The notes: generated by a model from the sequence alone, not told the origin. Numbered from the stretch's first letter, positions 44,960 to 57,197 are shown. The stretch: 64,000 bases of DNA from Bromus sterilis (GCA_950022295.1 OX465599.1:9300001-9364000); one strand, 5' to 3'. Translations and numbers: made by a program.

Positions 44960-46255
44960 GAAGGGCTTGGAATGGCTGAAAACAAAGATTCAATGATGTA
45001 TGGCGCGGTTGGAACTGCACTCGCATCATCTTCAAATCAAATGGTAGCTCATTTTACGTTTTCTCACCTAATAGTACAATTTTCTGGATGCATTATCCAC
45101 CGCACCGGTGATTGTTGTACTATCTAACAGGATGATCTTGAAGACGTAAATGACATTTTGCCGAACTTAAGATAAGCCCGTCAGAGCCTAATCCAGCGGC
45201 TTCAAAAGGTAGCATTTGTGACGCTTCTCTAAGATTTTGCGTCTCGAGCATCATCGCGCATATAACTTGCTCTTGTTCGCTTAGATTTTAGTCATTTTAC
45301 CTTCACCGAGGTTTAACTCTTGGCGACCAAGTAGCAGGAAGCTAGTCTGCTGCAACTTGTCTTCCGACGGCAAGATCTTGGCTAGCGCCGGGCATGAAAA
45401 CAAGGTACCAGCAACTGCCATGCTATGTGTATGTGAACTCTGTTCTTTGGCAATTTTTTTTTGATTTCTTGTTCTCTCAGGCTCTGCTTTGGAACGTGGA
45501 AGAGCATGCTTACCTTATCACTGATCTCTGTTTCAGACCTAACTCTATGCAGCTGGCGACATCAGCTTTTGACAAAACAATTAAGCTATGGAATGCTGCA
45601 AATGTAAGTAATGCTCATCTGCTGCTACATATTTGTTTGGCACATGTCAGAGATTTTTCTTTCTAGAAAACGGCTGTGGAGGCGGTTATTTCAGTTACCC
45701 ATATTATTCATGACTCAAGAGTATAATATGAAACATGACTATTGTGAAAATGTATTAGAGCATAATTCATATATATGTTCTAGGTTCCTATGTTCTATCA
45801 GCACTTTAGATTGGTGATTGTTTACGTGTCCCACCGTCAGACCCCATGAGTATGGAACTGGCTGTGTGTTTGCATTTTGTATATTGCTTGACATTTGAAT
45901 TTCCTTTTTGGCAGACTGGATTCTCTCAACATACATTCTCTGGGCATAAATGTTCAATTATGTCACTAGATTTTCATCCAAAGAAGACAGACCTTTTGTG
46001 TTCTTTCGATAGCAATGGTGAAATCCGATACTGGAACGTGACTCAGCTTACCTATATAGGTGCCATACAGGTTGACACTATTCTATCCGATCCCTTAAAT
46101 TCTTCTTAGTTACTTATATTAATAAATAATAACTATATGATTGAATAATTTTCTGTCTTGTAAGTCTGACCTTGGACAAGGTGGTACTCGTCTAGTTCGC
46201 TTCCAACCTAAAACCGGGCAATTTCTCGCAGCTACTACTGGGAAGCTTTGCATCA
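44960..46255 (+). pseudogene. Partial tandem duplicate of the LUG-type gene (exons 10-15), introns retained
   Basis: Exon-like blocks match the intact gene in order: 44960-45043 (exon 10 end, EGLGMAEN ... SSSNQM), 45131-45208 (exon 11, internal deletion and stop), 45285-45404 (exon 12, frameshifts), 45481-45603 (exon 13, in-frame loss of 27 bases), 45915-46070 (exon 14, full 156 bases and open), and about 46180-46255 (exon 15, cut short). Introns align too, so this is a segmental copy and not a retrocopy. LisH, most of the Gln-rich part and WD repeats 5-7 are missing. It cannot encode a corepressor; exons 13 and 14 remain readable. Confidence 0.93.
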
Positions 46256-46757
46256 AATTCAAATATGATAAAGGATTTTTTTGCAAAATATACAACACTA
46301 CATGTCAGCTTTGTATTGGCTTTAGACTTTTTTGCACCCGAACTACAAGTTAGTGGATGACGGAATAACACTTTACAACATTGTGGACCAAACCTTCACA
46401 TAGTATGCAAGTTTATGGACTCCTAACGCCTTTACCTCTATCATTTATGTCAACTAGACATTTTTGCTTAGATATGAACTAAATGGGGAAAAAGAGGATC
46501 GAGTATCATGATATGATACCATATCACATTAAATGATGTACTACTATGTATATATTATGCATGACACTAAATAAAATCACTATGCTATCAACTTATTATA
46601 CTATGTGTACCCCTCATTCTGATCAGCCTCATGGATGCATGATGCACATTCTGTTATTGCCGTTTTCAACTTGCAACTAATTTGCACTAAGAAAGCTACA
46701 CATGCATATCCCTAGCCTAGTACAAACGTATGCGTTTTGATGCCCTTCCGCCTCTTA
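46256..46757. other. AT-rich spacer
   Basis: No gene or terminal repeat is seen between the end of the pseudogene homology and the Harbinger-like element. The homology stops abruptly after a match to exon 15, suggesting the duplication breakpoint or a later deletion. Confidence 0.45.
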
Positions 46758-47468
46758 GGGTGCGTTTGGTTGTATGGTTATCCACCCCCTGGACAGGGAT
46801 AGCAGATTTTACATGGGATAGCACCCGTTTGGTTGAAGGGCGAGAAGGGACGAGAAGGGGATGGGGATAGCCGGATGCTCCGAATATTCCCCGAAAACGC
46901 GGTTGTGCTCGTCCGCAAAAAACTGGCGACCCTGTCTATCCACTCTGCGCTCGCCTCGCTTGGCCACCGAGGTCCTCCACCCGCAGATGAACCGGAGGCT
47001 GACGCCGGTCGGCGCTTGAGGAGGCGACACAGATGAACGCGACGGCGAGCCCGAGCTCGGCACGAAGCCGAGCGTCTTCTCCTCCTCCTTCCCACTCGTC
47101 CCGCTTCTCCCTGCCACCACGCTCCTCTCCGTCCACAGCTCCGCCGCCGCTTGGGCTTGGCGGCTGGGGGCTCCCCGAGCAGCCGGTGGAAAAGGGGAGG
47201 GAAGGTAGTTCTCTCCTCGAACTTGACACTTTCTTGCCTTCCCTTGCGCGTGGTTCTTACCTGTGGAGTTGAATCGAGAGGAAGGGGAAATAACAGCTTT
47301 ATTGCGGCTAGATCGAGGGGGGGGGGGGGTCAATATGTATAGCGGCTGGAACGGACGGAGCCGAGCACGGCACAGCGGCGAAACCCACCATGGCGCGACG
47401 GGGACCACGGGAGGGTGGATGGGGATACTCATATCCATTCAAATATATCCCCTCAACCAAACGCATCC
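46758..47468. mobile_element. PIF/Harbinger-like non-autonomous element, 711 bp
   Basis: It starts GGGTGCGTTTGGTTG and ends with the complement of GGATGCGTTTGGTTG. It is flanked by TTA (46755-46757, 47469-47471). TTA duplication and G-rich ends fit Tourist/Harbinger elements. A 209-codon minus-strand frame (47438-46809) fills the element but is Pro/Ser/Arg-rich, overlaps open frames on the other strand and has no domain, so I treat it as chance. Confidence 0.75.
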
Positions 47469-47689
47469 TTAGACCCGGACGGATGGAGCACAATGTGCAT
47501 CGATAGGATCCATTGATGTTCAAACAAGGAAAACCATGTTCTTTTATTAGTTTGTATTTTGCAAAATATCGCGATTCTGCTAATGTCAACATTGTCATGC
47601 AAATTAGTTAGCTTGTGTAGATAATTAAAAAAAATACTAGTTTGTAGTAAAATTTGAAAATATAGCTTTATTTCGAAAAAAGCAAAACT

Positions 47690-48650
47690 ATGACTCCATC
47701 TGCCTCCGTAGGCCGAAGAGGACCTTTCGGTCATACGATCGAGGAGGTCTTTTCGGCCTGTGCCCAAGTACTCTTTGGCTTAGCTTAGGCTGAAAAGTAC
47801 TCTTGGGGTTCGCTTAGGCCGAAGAATACTTTTTTTCTTCTCCAAACTGGTTTCTCTGTCCACTACATTATTTTCCTGCCTTAAACATCTATGTTTTCAT
47901 TTTATTTTACCTCAACTCGCATTACTGATCTGTTCAGTATCTAAATTTATTATTGTAGTATATCATAATTTCTCTTGTTTTGCAATATTTTCATGAGATT
48001 TTTAAGCTAATAATTTTCTAAACTGGCAAATTATTTAATAAATGCATGATTAACATTTTTTCCTAATATATGTTTTTGATTTATACTTCTCCGTAAACAT
48101 TGTGCATTTTTGTATACACCAAAATAGTTTTTATATAAACGTTTAACATTTTTCAAATAGATGGTAAATATCTTTTAACATATATTTTTATGTCTAATTT
48201 TTGCATACAAATTTTATTTCTCTATATGGTAAAAACAAGGTTTATATGCGTTTATCATTATCTAAATACATGATGAACATTTTGTAAAACTTATATGGCA
48301 TACATATGCTTATATCATTATCTACATACATGATTAACATCATGACAAATTTTCCATGTTATTTTCACGTTTGCTAGTTGATGTGATAATCTCATGAAGG
48401 TATTACAAAAAAATAGAAATTGCGACATAGTACAATAATAAATTAAGATACTTGATAGATCATGAATACGCGTGATGGTAAAATAAAATGAAAACATAGA
48501 TGGTTAAGGTGGAAAAACAATATATTGAATATAGAAACCAGTTTTCTTAAAAAGGTCTTCGGTCTAAGCAAAGCCGAAGAGTATTCTTTGGCCCATGTTT
48601 GATTGAAAAAGTCTTGTTCAAACTAAGGGAAGCCGACGGGTCATATTTTT
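47690..48650. repeat. Long inverted repeat of about 0.95 kb with GCCGAAGA motifs
   Basis: Left arm landmarks AAACTGGTTTC (47845) and ACATCTATGTTTTCATTTTA (47885) recur as complements at 48535 and 48495. The GCCGAAGA/CTTAG-type phrases at 47710-47830 recur inverted at 48555-48630. The centre near 48200 is AT-rich. No coding frame or target duplicate was found. Likely a fold-back or MULE-type non-autonomous element. Confidence 0.72.
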
Positions 48651-48799
48651 GTTTTCTTTAATAAGTCTATTACAAAAAAGACAATATTAAAAAAACATGT
48701 AGTAGAAGAATTCACTGGAAGGTATTTAGATCCCTAGCAGAAAAAGAAAAGATTAGAAAAAAAGAAGAAGATCCTGCACGTGTCAAAAAAAAGTAAAAA

Positions 48800-49122
48800 C
48801 AATCTTGCATTTACCAGGCAAATCCCAAGCAGATTTGCCAAAGCGAATCGACAGCAAATCGACCAATGTTTTTCTTGAGATCCTGAGATCGACTAAATTT
48901 TAACTCGCCTATATAACTGTTCCACAACCTTTGCCGGTGAGTCCGGTCCAAGGGCGTGGAGCGAGAGCCTAGTCGAAGTAGTTGTACACGCGGCACAATC
49001 ACAGATGCGAAAAATAAAGGGACACAGAGAAATAGTCTGAACTTGATCTTTATTATCAATTGGTGTGTCTCTCTTCATACAATAGATGGTGCCCGCATGG
49101 GACAATAGTCGCTTTCCCAACA
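48800..49122 (-). repeat. 3' LTR (or its start) of the decayed copia element
   Basis: The minus strand reads TGTTGGGAAAGCGACTATTG from 49122, directly after the purine tract GACCAAGGGGGAG (49123-49135), as expected for a polypurine tract and LTR. The distal end is not fixed; about 48800 is a guess from composition. Confidence 0.62.
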
Positions 49123-49504
49123 CTCCCCCTTGGTCCGTCATCCCGTATTTCCTATGTCTCAAAAACTCCGAAAAACCCAGTGGGAAAAATATGGAGAAAG
49201 AGCACATAGAATACGCCTCCTCATGCATGTTGCACGAATTACCTCATCAAAAACCTCAATGTGAGAAACATCAGGAAAACTCACATAAGGGAAAAAGAGT
49301 ACAATCCACTCAACATCAGGTTGAGTACTCTATCATCTGGATCGAGATTCACAGATAAGAGTGTGAAGAATCTCCCTCTAAATCTGGAATTTCTATAAGT
49401 CTCATCATACCGATTCCACGAACACACCTTTCAAAAGATGACACCGGCAATAATTTAGTGAACAAATCAGCGAGATTGTCACATGATTTAGTATGCAAGA
49501 TCCT

Positions 49505-52160
49505 CACCTAGTTTATCTTCTGCAGCTCATGCGCATAGACGAACTTGAGGTTGATATGTTTTGTGAGATTACTCTTCACATACCCTGACTGAACTTGTGC
49601 AACACAAGCTGCATTATCTTCATAGATAATAGTGGGTGTTTGTTCGGTGTTCAGCCCACACGTCTGCTGAATGTAGCGAATTACCCGTCGAAGCCACACA
49701 CACTCTCGTGATGCTTCATACAATGCTGTGATTTCTGAGTGGTTCGTCGAAGTGGATACAAGAATTTTCTTAGACGATTTTCAGGAAATTGCAGTTCCAC
49801 CACAAAGAAAAACATATCCAGTTTGTGACTTGGAAGTGTGCGGGTCTGACAGGTACCCAGCATCAGCATAGCCTACCAATGATAGGTCTTGATTTTTTCT
49901 ATAAAACAACCTAAGATCTTTGGTCCCTTGCAGGTATCGAAAGACGTCCTTGATACCTTTTCAATGTATATTGGTAGGCTCAGAACTGTACCTAGCAAGC
50001 AAATTGACAGCGAACGCGATGTCCGGTCGTGTACAATTCGCGAGGTACATGAGTGCTCCAACGGCGCTCAAGTAGGGGAATTCCGGTCCCAAAATTTCCT
50101 CCCCCTCTTCCTTAGGCCTAAACGGGTCTTTATCTGGCTGCAATGACCTCCTAATCATTGGATTCTTAGAAGGGTATGCCTTATCAAATCCAAATCTCTC
50201 TATCACCTTCTGGGTGTAGGCAGACTGGTGCACTAGAATCCCAGCAGGGGAATGTTCAAGTTGCAGACCTAGACAGAACTTGGTTTTATCGAAATCCTTC
50301 ATCTCGAATTCCTACATCAGGTAAGAACTCGCTTCCTCAATATCTCTAGGTGTACATATTATATCCAAATCGTCCACGTGCATCGAGATTAGACAAGATC
50401 CATCTTGGATCACTGCTCGTGTAGCCCTTTTGATGAAGGAAATCGCTCAAACGATTATACCACATCCTACCATATTGTTTAAGTCTGTACAATGACTTTA
50501 AGAAGAACATTGTATAGACCTCGATTTGCTCTATCTTGGTTACCATATAGGTAAGCAGTGACAACATCCATCAATTTCATTGTTAAGTTCAGATTTACTG
50601 CCATTGAGATCAAGTATCTAAAGGTTATAACATCCATGACCGGGGAGTAAGTTTCCTCAATATTGACATCTTGTCATTGAGTGAACCCTTGAGTGACGGG
50701 CCTTGATTTTGTACCAAACCAACTCACTTATGAGGTAATTGCCTTCTGCTAATATTTCCAATCCAACCTTCTTTTACAATCAGCAAGCTTGTTAGGCCTA
50801 GGTCAGGATCTATGATTGAGGCAATTTTCTTAGCAAAGTTAATGTCGACAGTCGTCGTTGCTCGGTTCCTTGACTGTCCTTTATTTATATGATTTATTGA
50901 CATTTCGTCACGGGGCGCATCTGGTGCTACCTCTTGCTCTACCATTTTTCCCACTACAGGAGCGATGTTCCCTCAATAGGGACGTTCAAGTCCGGAATCC
51001 CATGCACATGACTTCCCGTACTTGCTCCAGGTCTCAATTGGCTCCCCTTTTGCTTACTAGGGGCTCTGGTGACTATCTGTGATAAATCTCTCTTATCCTT
51101 CTTCATCAGGCGTCCCCGAGTATTTAGGATTTGAGAAACCATATTTCGTGTCCTTTTAGGCCTTCGGACGGGAGCGGGCGTACCATTAGTTAACTTTGGT
51201 GTCTCAACCCTTTCCGGTGCATTGCGTGCTCGCATATGCGACTTTTTCATAGTTTTCAAGTCACTAAAGTGATCAGGAAGTTGATTCGCTAATGCATGCA
51301 AATCTATTATCTTTTGGACTTATTTACATCTCAACAGTGTGTGGGTCTTGAACGCGGATCCCCGTGGCTTGCCACGTTATTTATCGACTTTATCATCAAG
51401 GGGGTGCTTTCCTCCCGCTAAAGTTGGAAAGAGATCCTCGTCATATATGCAATCGCAAACGGGCCGTATGACAATTACATGTCATGGGGTCCAAATACCT
51501 GATTATGGACACAGTCTCATAACCAATGTATATCTCCGACTTACGGAGCGGGCCCGTTGCAGATCGCTGGGGTGGTGGTGTTGGTACGTACACCTAGAAA
51601 CCAAACCTATGAAGGTGGGAAATTTTTGGTGCTGACCCAAACGTGAGCTGCATAGGAGAATGGATGTTGTAGGCTAACAATATAAAGTTGATGATTTTAG
51701 CAGCGTGTAACACAGTGTGCTCCCAACATCTGGTTGGAAAAATAAAACACTGAAGGAGCGATCTAGCAATGAATTTAATCAATGCCCTTACAATTCCATT
51801 TTACATGATCGACTGCAATTCTCATTGTCATGGTTCCTTGCTGCATCAGGAAATCATTGGACCACTTAGAGAAGCGTCAATGCATACCATAAAGTACCAA
51901 AACAAACCTGGGATGGGCTGAATTGGACTGCATATGTCCCCTTGGATGTTTCCAAGTTGGGATTTCATCTTTCACTTTTAAGAGAATGGTCTAATGATTA
52001 ACTTCCCCGTAGCGCATGCAGAGCACACAAAATCATCAGGATTCGGGAAGTTTTCACATTAACATTATGACCATCCGATTTGTCAATTGTATTCATTATC
52101 ATACTAAGACAGAGTAGCCTAATCTATCATGCCAGAGGCAAAATAGTTCTAAGCTTCGAA
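49505..52160 (-). pseudogene. Copia pol relic: integrase, linker, RT and RNase H
   Basis: From 52160 downward: a degraded GAG-pre-integrase HDRLGYS-type motif and integrase remnants (51782-51594); a basic/Pro linker (51301-50724); RT pieces LKSLYRLKQYGRMWYNRLSD and HVDDLDIICTPRDIEE (50346-50567 and the next frame). Then DKTKFCLGLQLEHSPAGILV and SAVGALMYLANCTRPDIAFA (50302-49961), and RNase H pieces (YEASRECVWLRRVIRYI, EDNAAC, KHINLKF; 49723-49508). The RT active site survives as HVDD, and a stop follows about 20 codons later. All parts are needed for retrotransposition; none is intact. Confidence 0.85.
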
Positions 52161-53090
52161 AGGTAGTGTACACAGGCAATGCTACAATTATCGTGTAGCG
52201 TAGCCCGGTGTCCAATGGAGGAAAAAACTTTTAGTAACATGTTTACCACTTTCATCATGCTCGGTGAATTTGGGATATTTTGGTCAATCACAACACCGGT
52301 CTCAACAGGAGACTATTAGCGTGAATGTTTATGGAACTTAAGAGGCTGCGAGTGACTCGGGGTAAAACGATGCATCACTTAATGATCAAAGTTGTTCCCT
52401 TGGGTTAGTATGATAGTGGCTCATCCGGAGCCAGATCGCAGTCGGCGATTTTCATAACATTCTCTCGAGATTAAACTCAAGGCACATAATCTCTCTCAAA
52501 ATGGTATTTGTGTATCATTTTCCACAAGACATGTTTACTCCATTGGGGGTGCCACACTTGTTTGAAGATATTGCATTGACGAATATAATGAAGCGAGGAA
52601 GAAGCAACATTACATAAAACAAAATGCATTATATCTCAGAACATAACATGCCATCATATTTAAATAGAGAAATTACTGAATGATAAAATATCATTCAAGC
52701 ATCAAAATAATGAATAGGATTTTCGCATTTCGAACTTAAAATCCAAAATCCAAAATGTACCAAAAAATTCATAGGAACCATAAATATTTAGGAGACTAGG
52801 CAGATTCAATGATTACATCGTCGACTTGGGCCTAGATTTCAAGCTGATTAAGCTTCACCACATCTTAGGTTATTACCAAGGTAACAACAAACTGAACCAG
52901 TGTGGAGGGGATGAGCAACAAGTGCTCTATCATGTCCACTTTCATAGGCATCGAGGCGGGGGGGGGGGGGCAAGTGCTCTACCGTGGGCACCTATAGAGG
53001 TACTTCCACGGGAGCCGTTGGCGCCTCCCCTAGAATATACCATCGTAGCCAATGGTGCCTCGTTGGACAATGTAGATACCCCTAACTTGT

Positions 53091-54047
53091 AGCACCACAA
53101 AAATTCCACTCTATACTCTCATGCGAGCGAACATTGTATTTCGTTCTGGCCAACAGCTATATGAAAGCTTGCGAAAAGTGAGAAAACACTCTGTTTCTGC
53201 CATGTACTCATTTTCAAAGTATCACAGAGATGGAATTTAAAGAAGGGCAACGCCCATACATACTCGTCTGGAGTAGTGGTGGTAGGACCAGCCGTGTCCT
53301 CAAGTTATAGTTCACTCGAGTCGGTAGGGTAGTATCTCGTGACAGACTTGCTTGGTGATCTCCCGGTGATGATTCTGACCATCAACAATACATGCAAATG
53401 TTTCAAGATTACAAAAGGTAATCTGGTTACATCGGGTAATTTGATTACATCAGGCAATCTATTGCATATTGCGATGATGATACAAATTTATCCATTAACA
53501 TGATGTTTCAATATTTAAAACATGCTAACAAATATTTCAGAGCGATTAAAAGTAATTAAACAATTAATTCTAGCAATGAAAATATGTTCTACGAGCATGA
53601 TAATGACGGAAAACATGTTAAGAATATCACAAACGATTTGCAGGGTAGAAACCGTGGCAGTGGCCTGCAAGCATGCGGACTCGCGGGACAGTTATCAGTC
53701 GATGACACACACCTCGGTGACCAGCAGGGTCACGGCAGCGGTTGGCTGCAAAGCACAGAGGGGGGCTCGTCGAGCGTGCGACAGCTAGTCGCAGCAACGA
53801 GTGTGAAAGTTGGCTGCAATGCGCGTGGCGACCAACAGTGCCATGTGCGGTGATAGCTCACTCCAGGACCAGTGGCCAGTGTGAGCGTCGTCGGAGTGTG
53901 CATGAGACTCGCATACGACCATGCATGTATGCAAAAATCTGAGCATGCATGTGCTACTATAATCGATTCATCTGCATGCAAGTAGATTAATTTTGCACGT
54001 ACGCACTATCCTGCCAGTTGCGTAGCCTTTATTTTCGATTAGATCAC
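53091..54047. other. Unclassified spacer
   Basis: Contains short repeats such as GGTAATCTGGTTACATCGGG / GGTAATTTGATTACATCAGG near 53420-53460. Several 60-90 codon frames near 53520-53980 overlap on both strands. No gene recognised. Confidence 0.35.
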
Positions 54048-54400
54048 GGGCTAGCGCAAGACAGCAGGTCAAGGTGGCCGGTGCATGCAGCGAGCGCATG
54101 TCAGCGGGACACAAGAAACAACTCGTGGGCTAGCGCGGGACAACAAGTCAAGGCGGCCAAAGCAGGCAGCGAGCGCGGCGGCCAGCGCATGTTAGCGGGA
54201 CACAACGATCAGCTCGCGGGCTAGCGCAGCAAAACAGATCGAGGCGGTCAGCGCAAGCAGCGAGCGCGGAGGTGAATGCTCGTCAGCGAGACGCGACGAT
54301 CAACTTGCGGGCTTGCACAGAACAACAAGTTAAGGCGGCCAGCGTACGCAACGAGCGCACGTCAGCGGAACGCAACGATCAGCTCACGCTTCAGATACGT
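54048..54400. repeat. GC-rich tandem repeat, four diverged units of about 80-92 bp
   Basis: Units start with GGGCTAGCGC-type sequence at about 54048, 54127, 54219 and 54309. Each continues with a CAACAAGTCAAGGCGGCC-like word, a GCAGCGAGCGC-like word and a GTCAGCGGGACACAACGATC-like word. No conserved protein frame runs through them. Confidence 0.82.
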
Positions 54401-54588
54401 CAAGATAAGCTACGTGAAAGCATACATCAAGCACGCGTATGGAGCCAATAATAAATGTCATCTGGACAACGTGTGCAGACTTGAGAAAGAAGAAAGAAAA
54501 AAAACGTGCATCATCGGGACGACACGATGTGTGTACATCCGATACATCACAATGGTTCTGTAAACATTCGATGCATCGCAACGCTACG

Positions 54589-54895
54589 TGTTGGGAAACG
54601 CAGTAGAAAACAAAAAAATTTGTGCCTACATAGAAAACCCCCAAGATCATCTATGAAGATTGCATACAAGGTTTTAGGTCATAGCTCACCAACCGATGTA
54701 GCGGAAGTAGAGTTGGTGAAGACCGTCGATGAAGATCCCCGCAGCTAGGAATTTCAATGACCTCCCAACCGCGAGGATATCGATCCCTCGAACCGTCCCG
54801 CGATCTATTCCCGCGGACAAGTCCCACGAACAAGCTCCTCGAAGAAGGGTTGAAGGCACGACCCCTCCATTAGTATCCACACATCTGATACGTTC
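54589..54895 (+). repeat. Fragment of an Angela/BARE-like copia LTR
   Basis: Starts TGTTGGGAAACGCAGTAG, followed by phrases such as CCAAGATCATCTATG and CGAACAAGCTCCTCGAAG that I recognise from Triticeae Angela/BARE LTRs. It ends abruptly where another LTR begins at 54896. Confidence 0.6.
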
Positions 54896-55432
54896 AAAAC
54901 GTATCTATAATTTCTGCTTGCTCCATGCATGTTTTGTGTGATATTGCTATGATCTAGATACTCTTTCATACACTTTTGATCATATTTGGACTAACCTATT
55001 AACTCAGTGCACCCCAGTGTCAGTTCCTGTTTTCTGCTGTTTTTCTATTTCAGTTTCCCCCCATATAAAAAGTGCCAGAAAAATTCCGGGAAAAATACAG
55101 GAAAAATCAGCGTACAGGAAGCTTCGCGAAGAGCCCGAGTGGGGCCAGAGGGGAGCCAGGGGTGGCCGAGGCGGCCACCCGGCGCGGCCCTACCCCTGGC
55201 CGCGCCAGGGGGCGCCTGGGGCCCCTGGTCCACCTCTGGCTGCCCCCCTTCGCCTATTTATTCTCCGTCACGGGGAAACTCCGAAGACAGAACCCTTTTT
55301 CGCGATCTCGCCTCTGTTCCTCCGCCGCCGCGCTTCCGAGAACGGGAGCACCAGAAGACCTCTTCCCGGCACCCTGCCGGAGGGAGGGCCGACCTCCGGG
55401 AGTCTCCTCTCCACCATGGATGCCTCCCGAAT
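54896..55432 (+). repeat. Start of another LTR, interrupted by the 8.3-kb element
   Basis: TGATACGTTCAAAACGTATC is the palindromic start of a common Triticeae LTR type. The sequence then runs through GC-rich leader-like sequence to 55432 and is resumed at 63755. Family not determined. Confidence 0.5.
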
Positions 55433-57183
55433 TGTTGGATATATGCTCTAGAGGCAAATAATATATCATTATTCCAATATATCTAAGCAAGTTCATAACC
55501 AGTTTCATACCGTGCTAGAATTGTGTCAGTGAAACAATGATGCAGGTGTGGTATAGAAACCCCCAGAGTTCCTAGTTAGCCTCTACATCGATAACTAGTT
55601 CATGGTCAACATGATGATCGTGGTTTCGCGATCATGGACAATTAAGTCTCTTGACTATGAGGTCACCTCACTGGTTAAGTGACGTGATGAACATTACCCA
55701 AAGTAATCATTACAGCATGATCAAATCTTATGAAGGTTCAATGTTGTAATTACAAAACGTGGTAGACCGTTCCTTTGACCGTGAGTACGTGCATAATTAC
55801 TATCTTCCCGGATGCTTTGACTTACATCCCACCACCTGACTGAAATATGCGGGTCATAACGGTTGTATCTTAGGTATTCCGTGGAGATATGTTGAGGAGT
55901 ATTGTTACAAGGACGGGATTTGTCAATCCATATAATGGATAGATACTCGGGGCCCACTCGGTGAGATTCCATCCATAAAGCTGCAGCGTGTGACTAGGTC
56001 ACGAGGATGAATATCACGAGAACGAGTGAATGAGGATTAGTTCGGAACGAGGTTGAACCAGACATAGGATGTCATTGATCGAATCTCGGAACAATCCAGT
56101 ATCGCTGACAAATGGAATGCTATACGGCGTAAGGTCCAATCGGTGTTTGATATCCGGAATGCACAGGGGTCATTATGGGCATCCAGGTCCCGCTGATGAT
56201 CATTGACCGTAGCCTCATCTCGGTCATGACTGGAGTGTTCTCGGACCGTAGGGTAACACACTTAAGGGCTCGATGAAATCGGAGACCTTTTCGGAACCAT
56301 CGGAGTAACCAGAGAATAAATGAAACAATATCGGAGAAGTACCGTGTTGAACCGAAACAAGTTCGGAGTGAACCGGAAGGTGTTCCGGAGCACCGGGAGA
56401 TGGAATATTATGTTTTAGTTATTAATTAATTGAATTAATAATTAAAATCATTTTATTTCTAATTAATATGTGCAATGGGCCTTAGTGGAGAAAAAGGCCC
56501 ATTAGGGGAAATAAAAAGGAAAAAGAAAAAGAAAAAAGAGGGTGAGGCGCCATGGGCCCTAGGGCCCATGAGGGGTGCGCCCCCTCCCCCCTTGGCCGGC
56601 CCCCTCCCCTTAGCAAAGGGACTTTAGTCACACATTGCTAAGGGAGAGGGGTTGACTCCCTCCCCTCTACCTATATATAGATGGGCAGGGTGCACATATT
56701 TAATACACAGAAATTCGTGAGGAAATAAATATTACTCCGAATTGAGATCGGTTTTCTCCGGTCTTCTCCCCTCCCTTGTCTCTTTCACGGTGGGCTCCCT
56801 AGTGTGAGCCTATAGTGGAATTGAGGCTTCTCTGCTAGAATCGGAGGCCGTCGTGCTGCCGAAGCTCCGTCCAGAGGTCTGCTTCCGCCACCTCCGCTGG
56901 ATCGGAGAACGGAGGTCGTCATCGAGTCTCGTATGTGTGCGAGTACTACGAGGTGCTACACGTGTGGCACTACACCCATCTAGGTGCTCAACACAGCCAG
57001 GGGGCTGTGAAACTTGATCGGCTACATCAACCACGTTTGCGGGAACGTTTCCCGCGCAACGGACTACACCCCGAGGTATGTTATTTCTGCACTACTTTCC
57101 GTTACGGTAATACGGCTAGCTAGATCTTGGGTTATGGGAACGCTAGTTATAAAAATTTGTGTTTTCTGCTGCGAACCCCAACA
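55433..57183 (+). repeat. 5' LTR of the non-autonomous element
   Basis: TG...CA ends, 1,751 bp. It contains a 20-bp perfect palindrome CATGGGCCCTAGGGCCCATG (56552-56571) and a TATA box CTATATATAG (56671-56680), about 100 bases downstream. Confidence 0.93.
56671..56680 (+). promoter_or_regulatory. TATA box of the 5' LTR
   Basis: CTATATATAG followed by ATGGGCAGGGTGCAC; the same box recurs in the 3' LTR at 63242-63251. Likely core promoter for the element transcript. Confidence 0.6.
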
Positions 57184-57184
57184 G

Positions 57185-57197
57185 TGGTATCATGAGC
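57185..57197 (+). other. Primer binding site of the non-autonomous element
   Basis: TGGTATCATGAGC starts two bases after the LTR end and matches the initiator-Met tRNA type (TGGTATCAGAGC) with a T insertion. Many Angela/BARE relatives have TGGTATCA-type sites. Confidence 0.8.

Larger units (their letters stand above)
48800..53090 (-). mobile_element. Heavily decayed copia retrotransposon
   Basis: The minus strand holds a 3' LTR edge and polypurine tract (49122-49135), RNase H, RT, a basic linker and integrase relics up to about 52160. Weak gag-like sequence continues to near 53090. Frames are broken every few hundred bases, and no 5' LTR matching the 3' LTR was found, so the 5' side is truncated or unrecognisable. 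It is much older than the copia at the left edge. Confidence 0.78.

Noticed and set aside
46809..47438. 209-codon minus-strand frame
   Set aside because: It lies wholly inside a Harbinger-like element between its terminal repeats, overlaps other open frames and shows no domain.
53584..53981. Cluster of 60-90 codon frames on both strands
   Set aside because: They are mutually overlapping, lack domains and sit between repeats.
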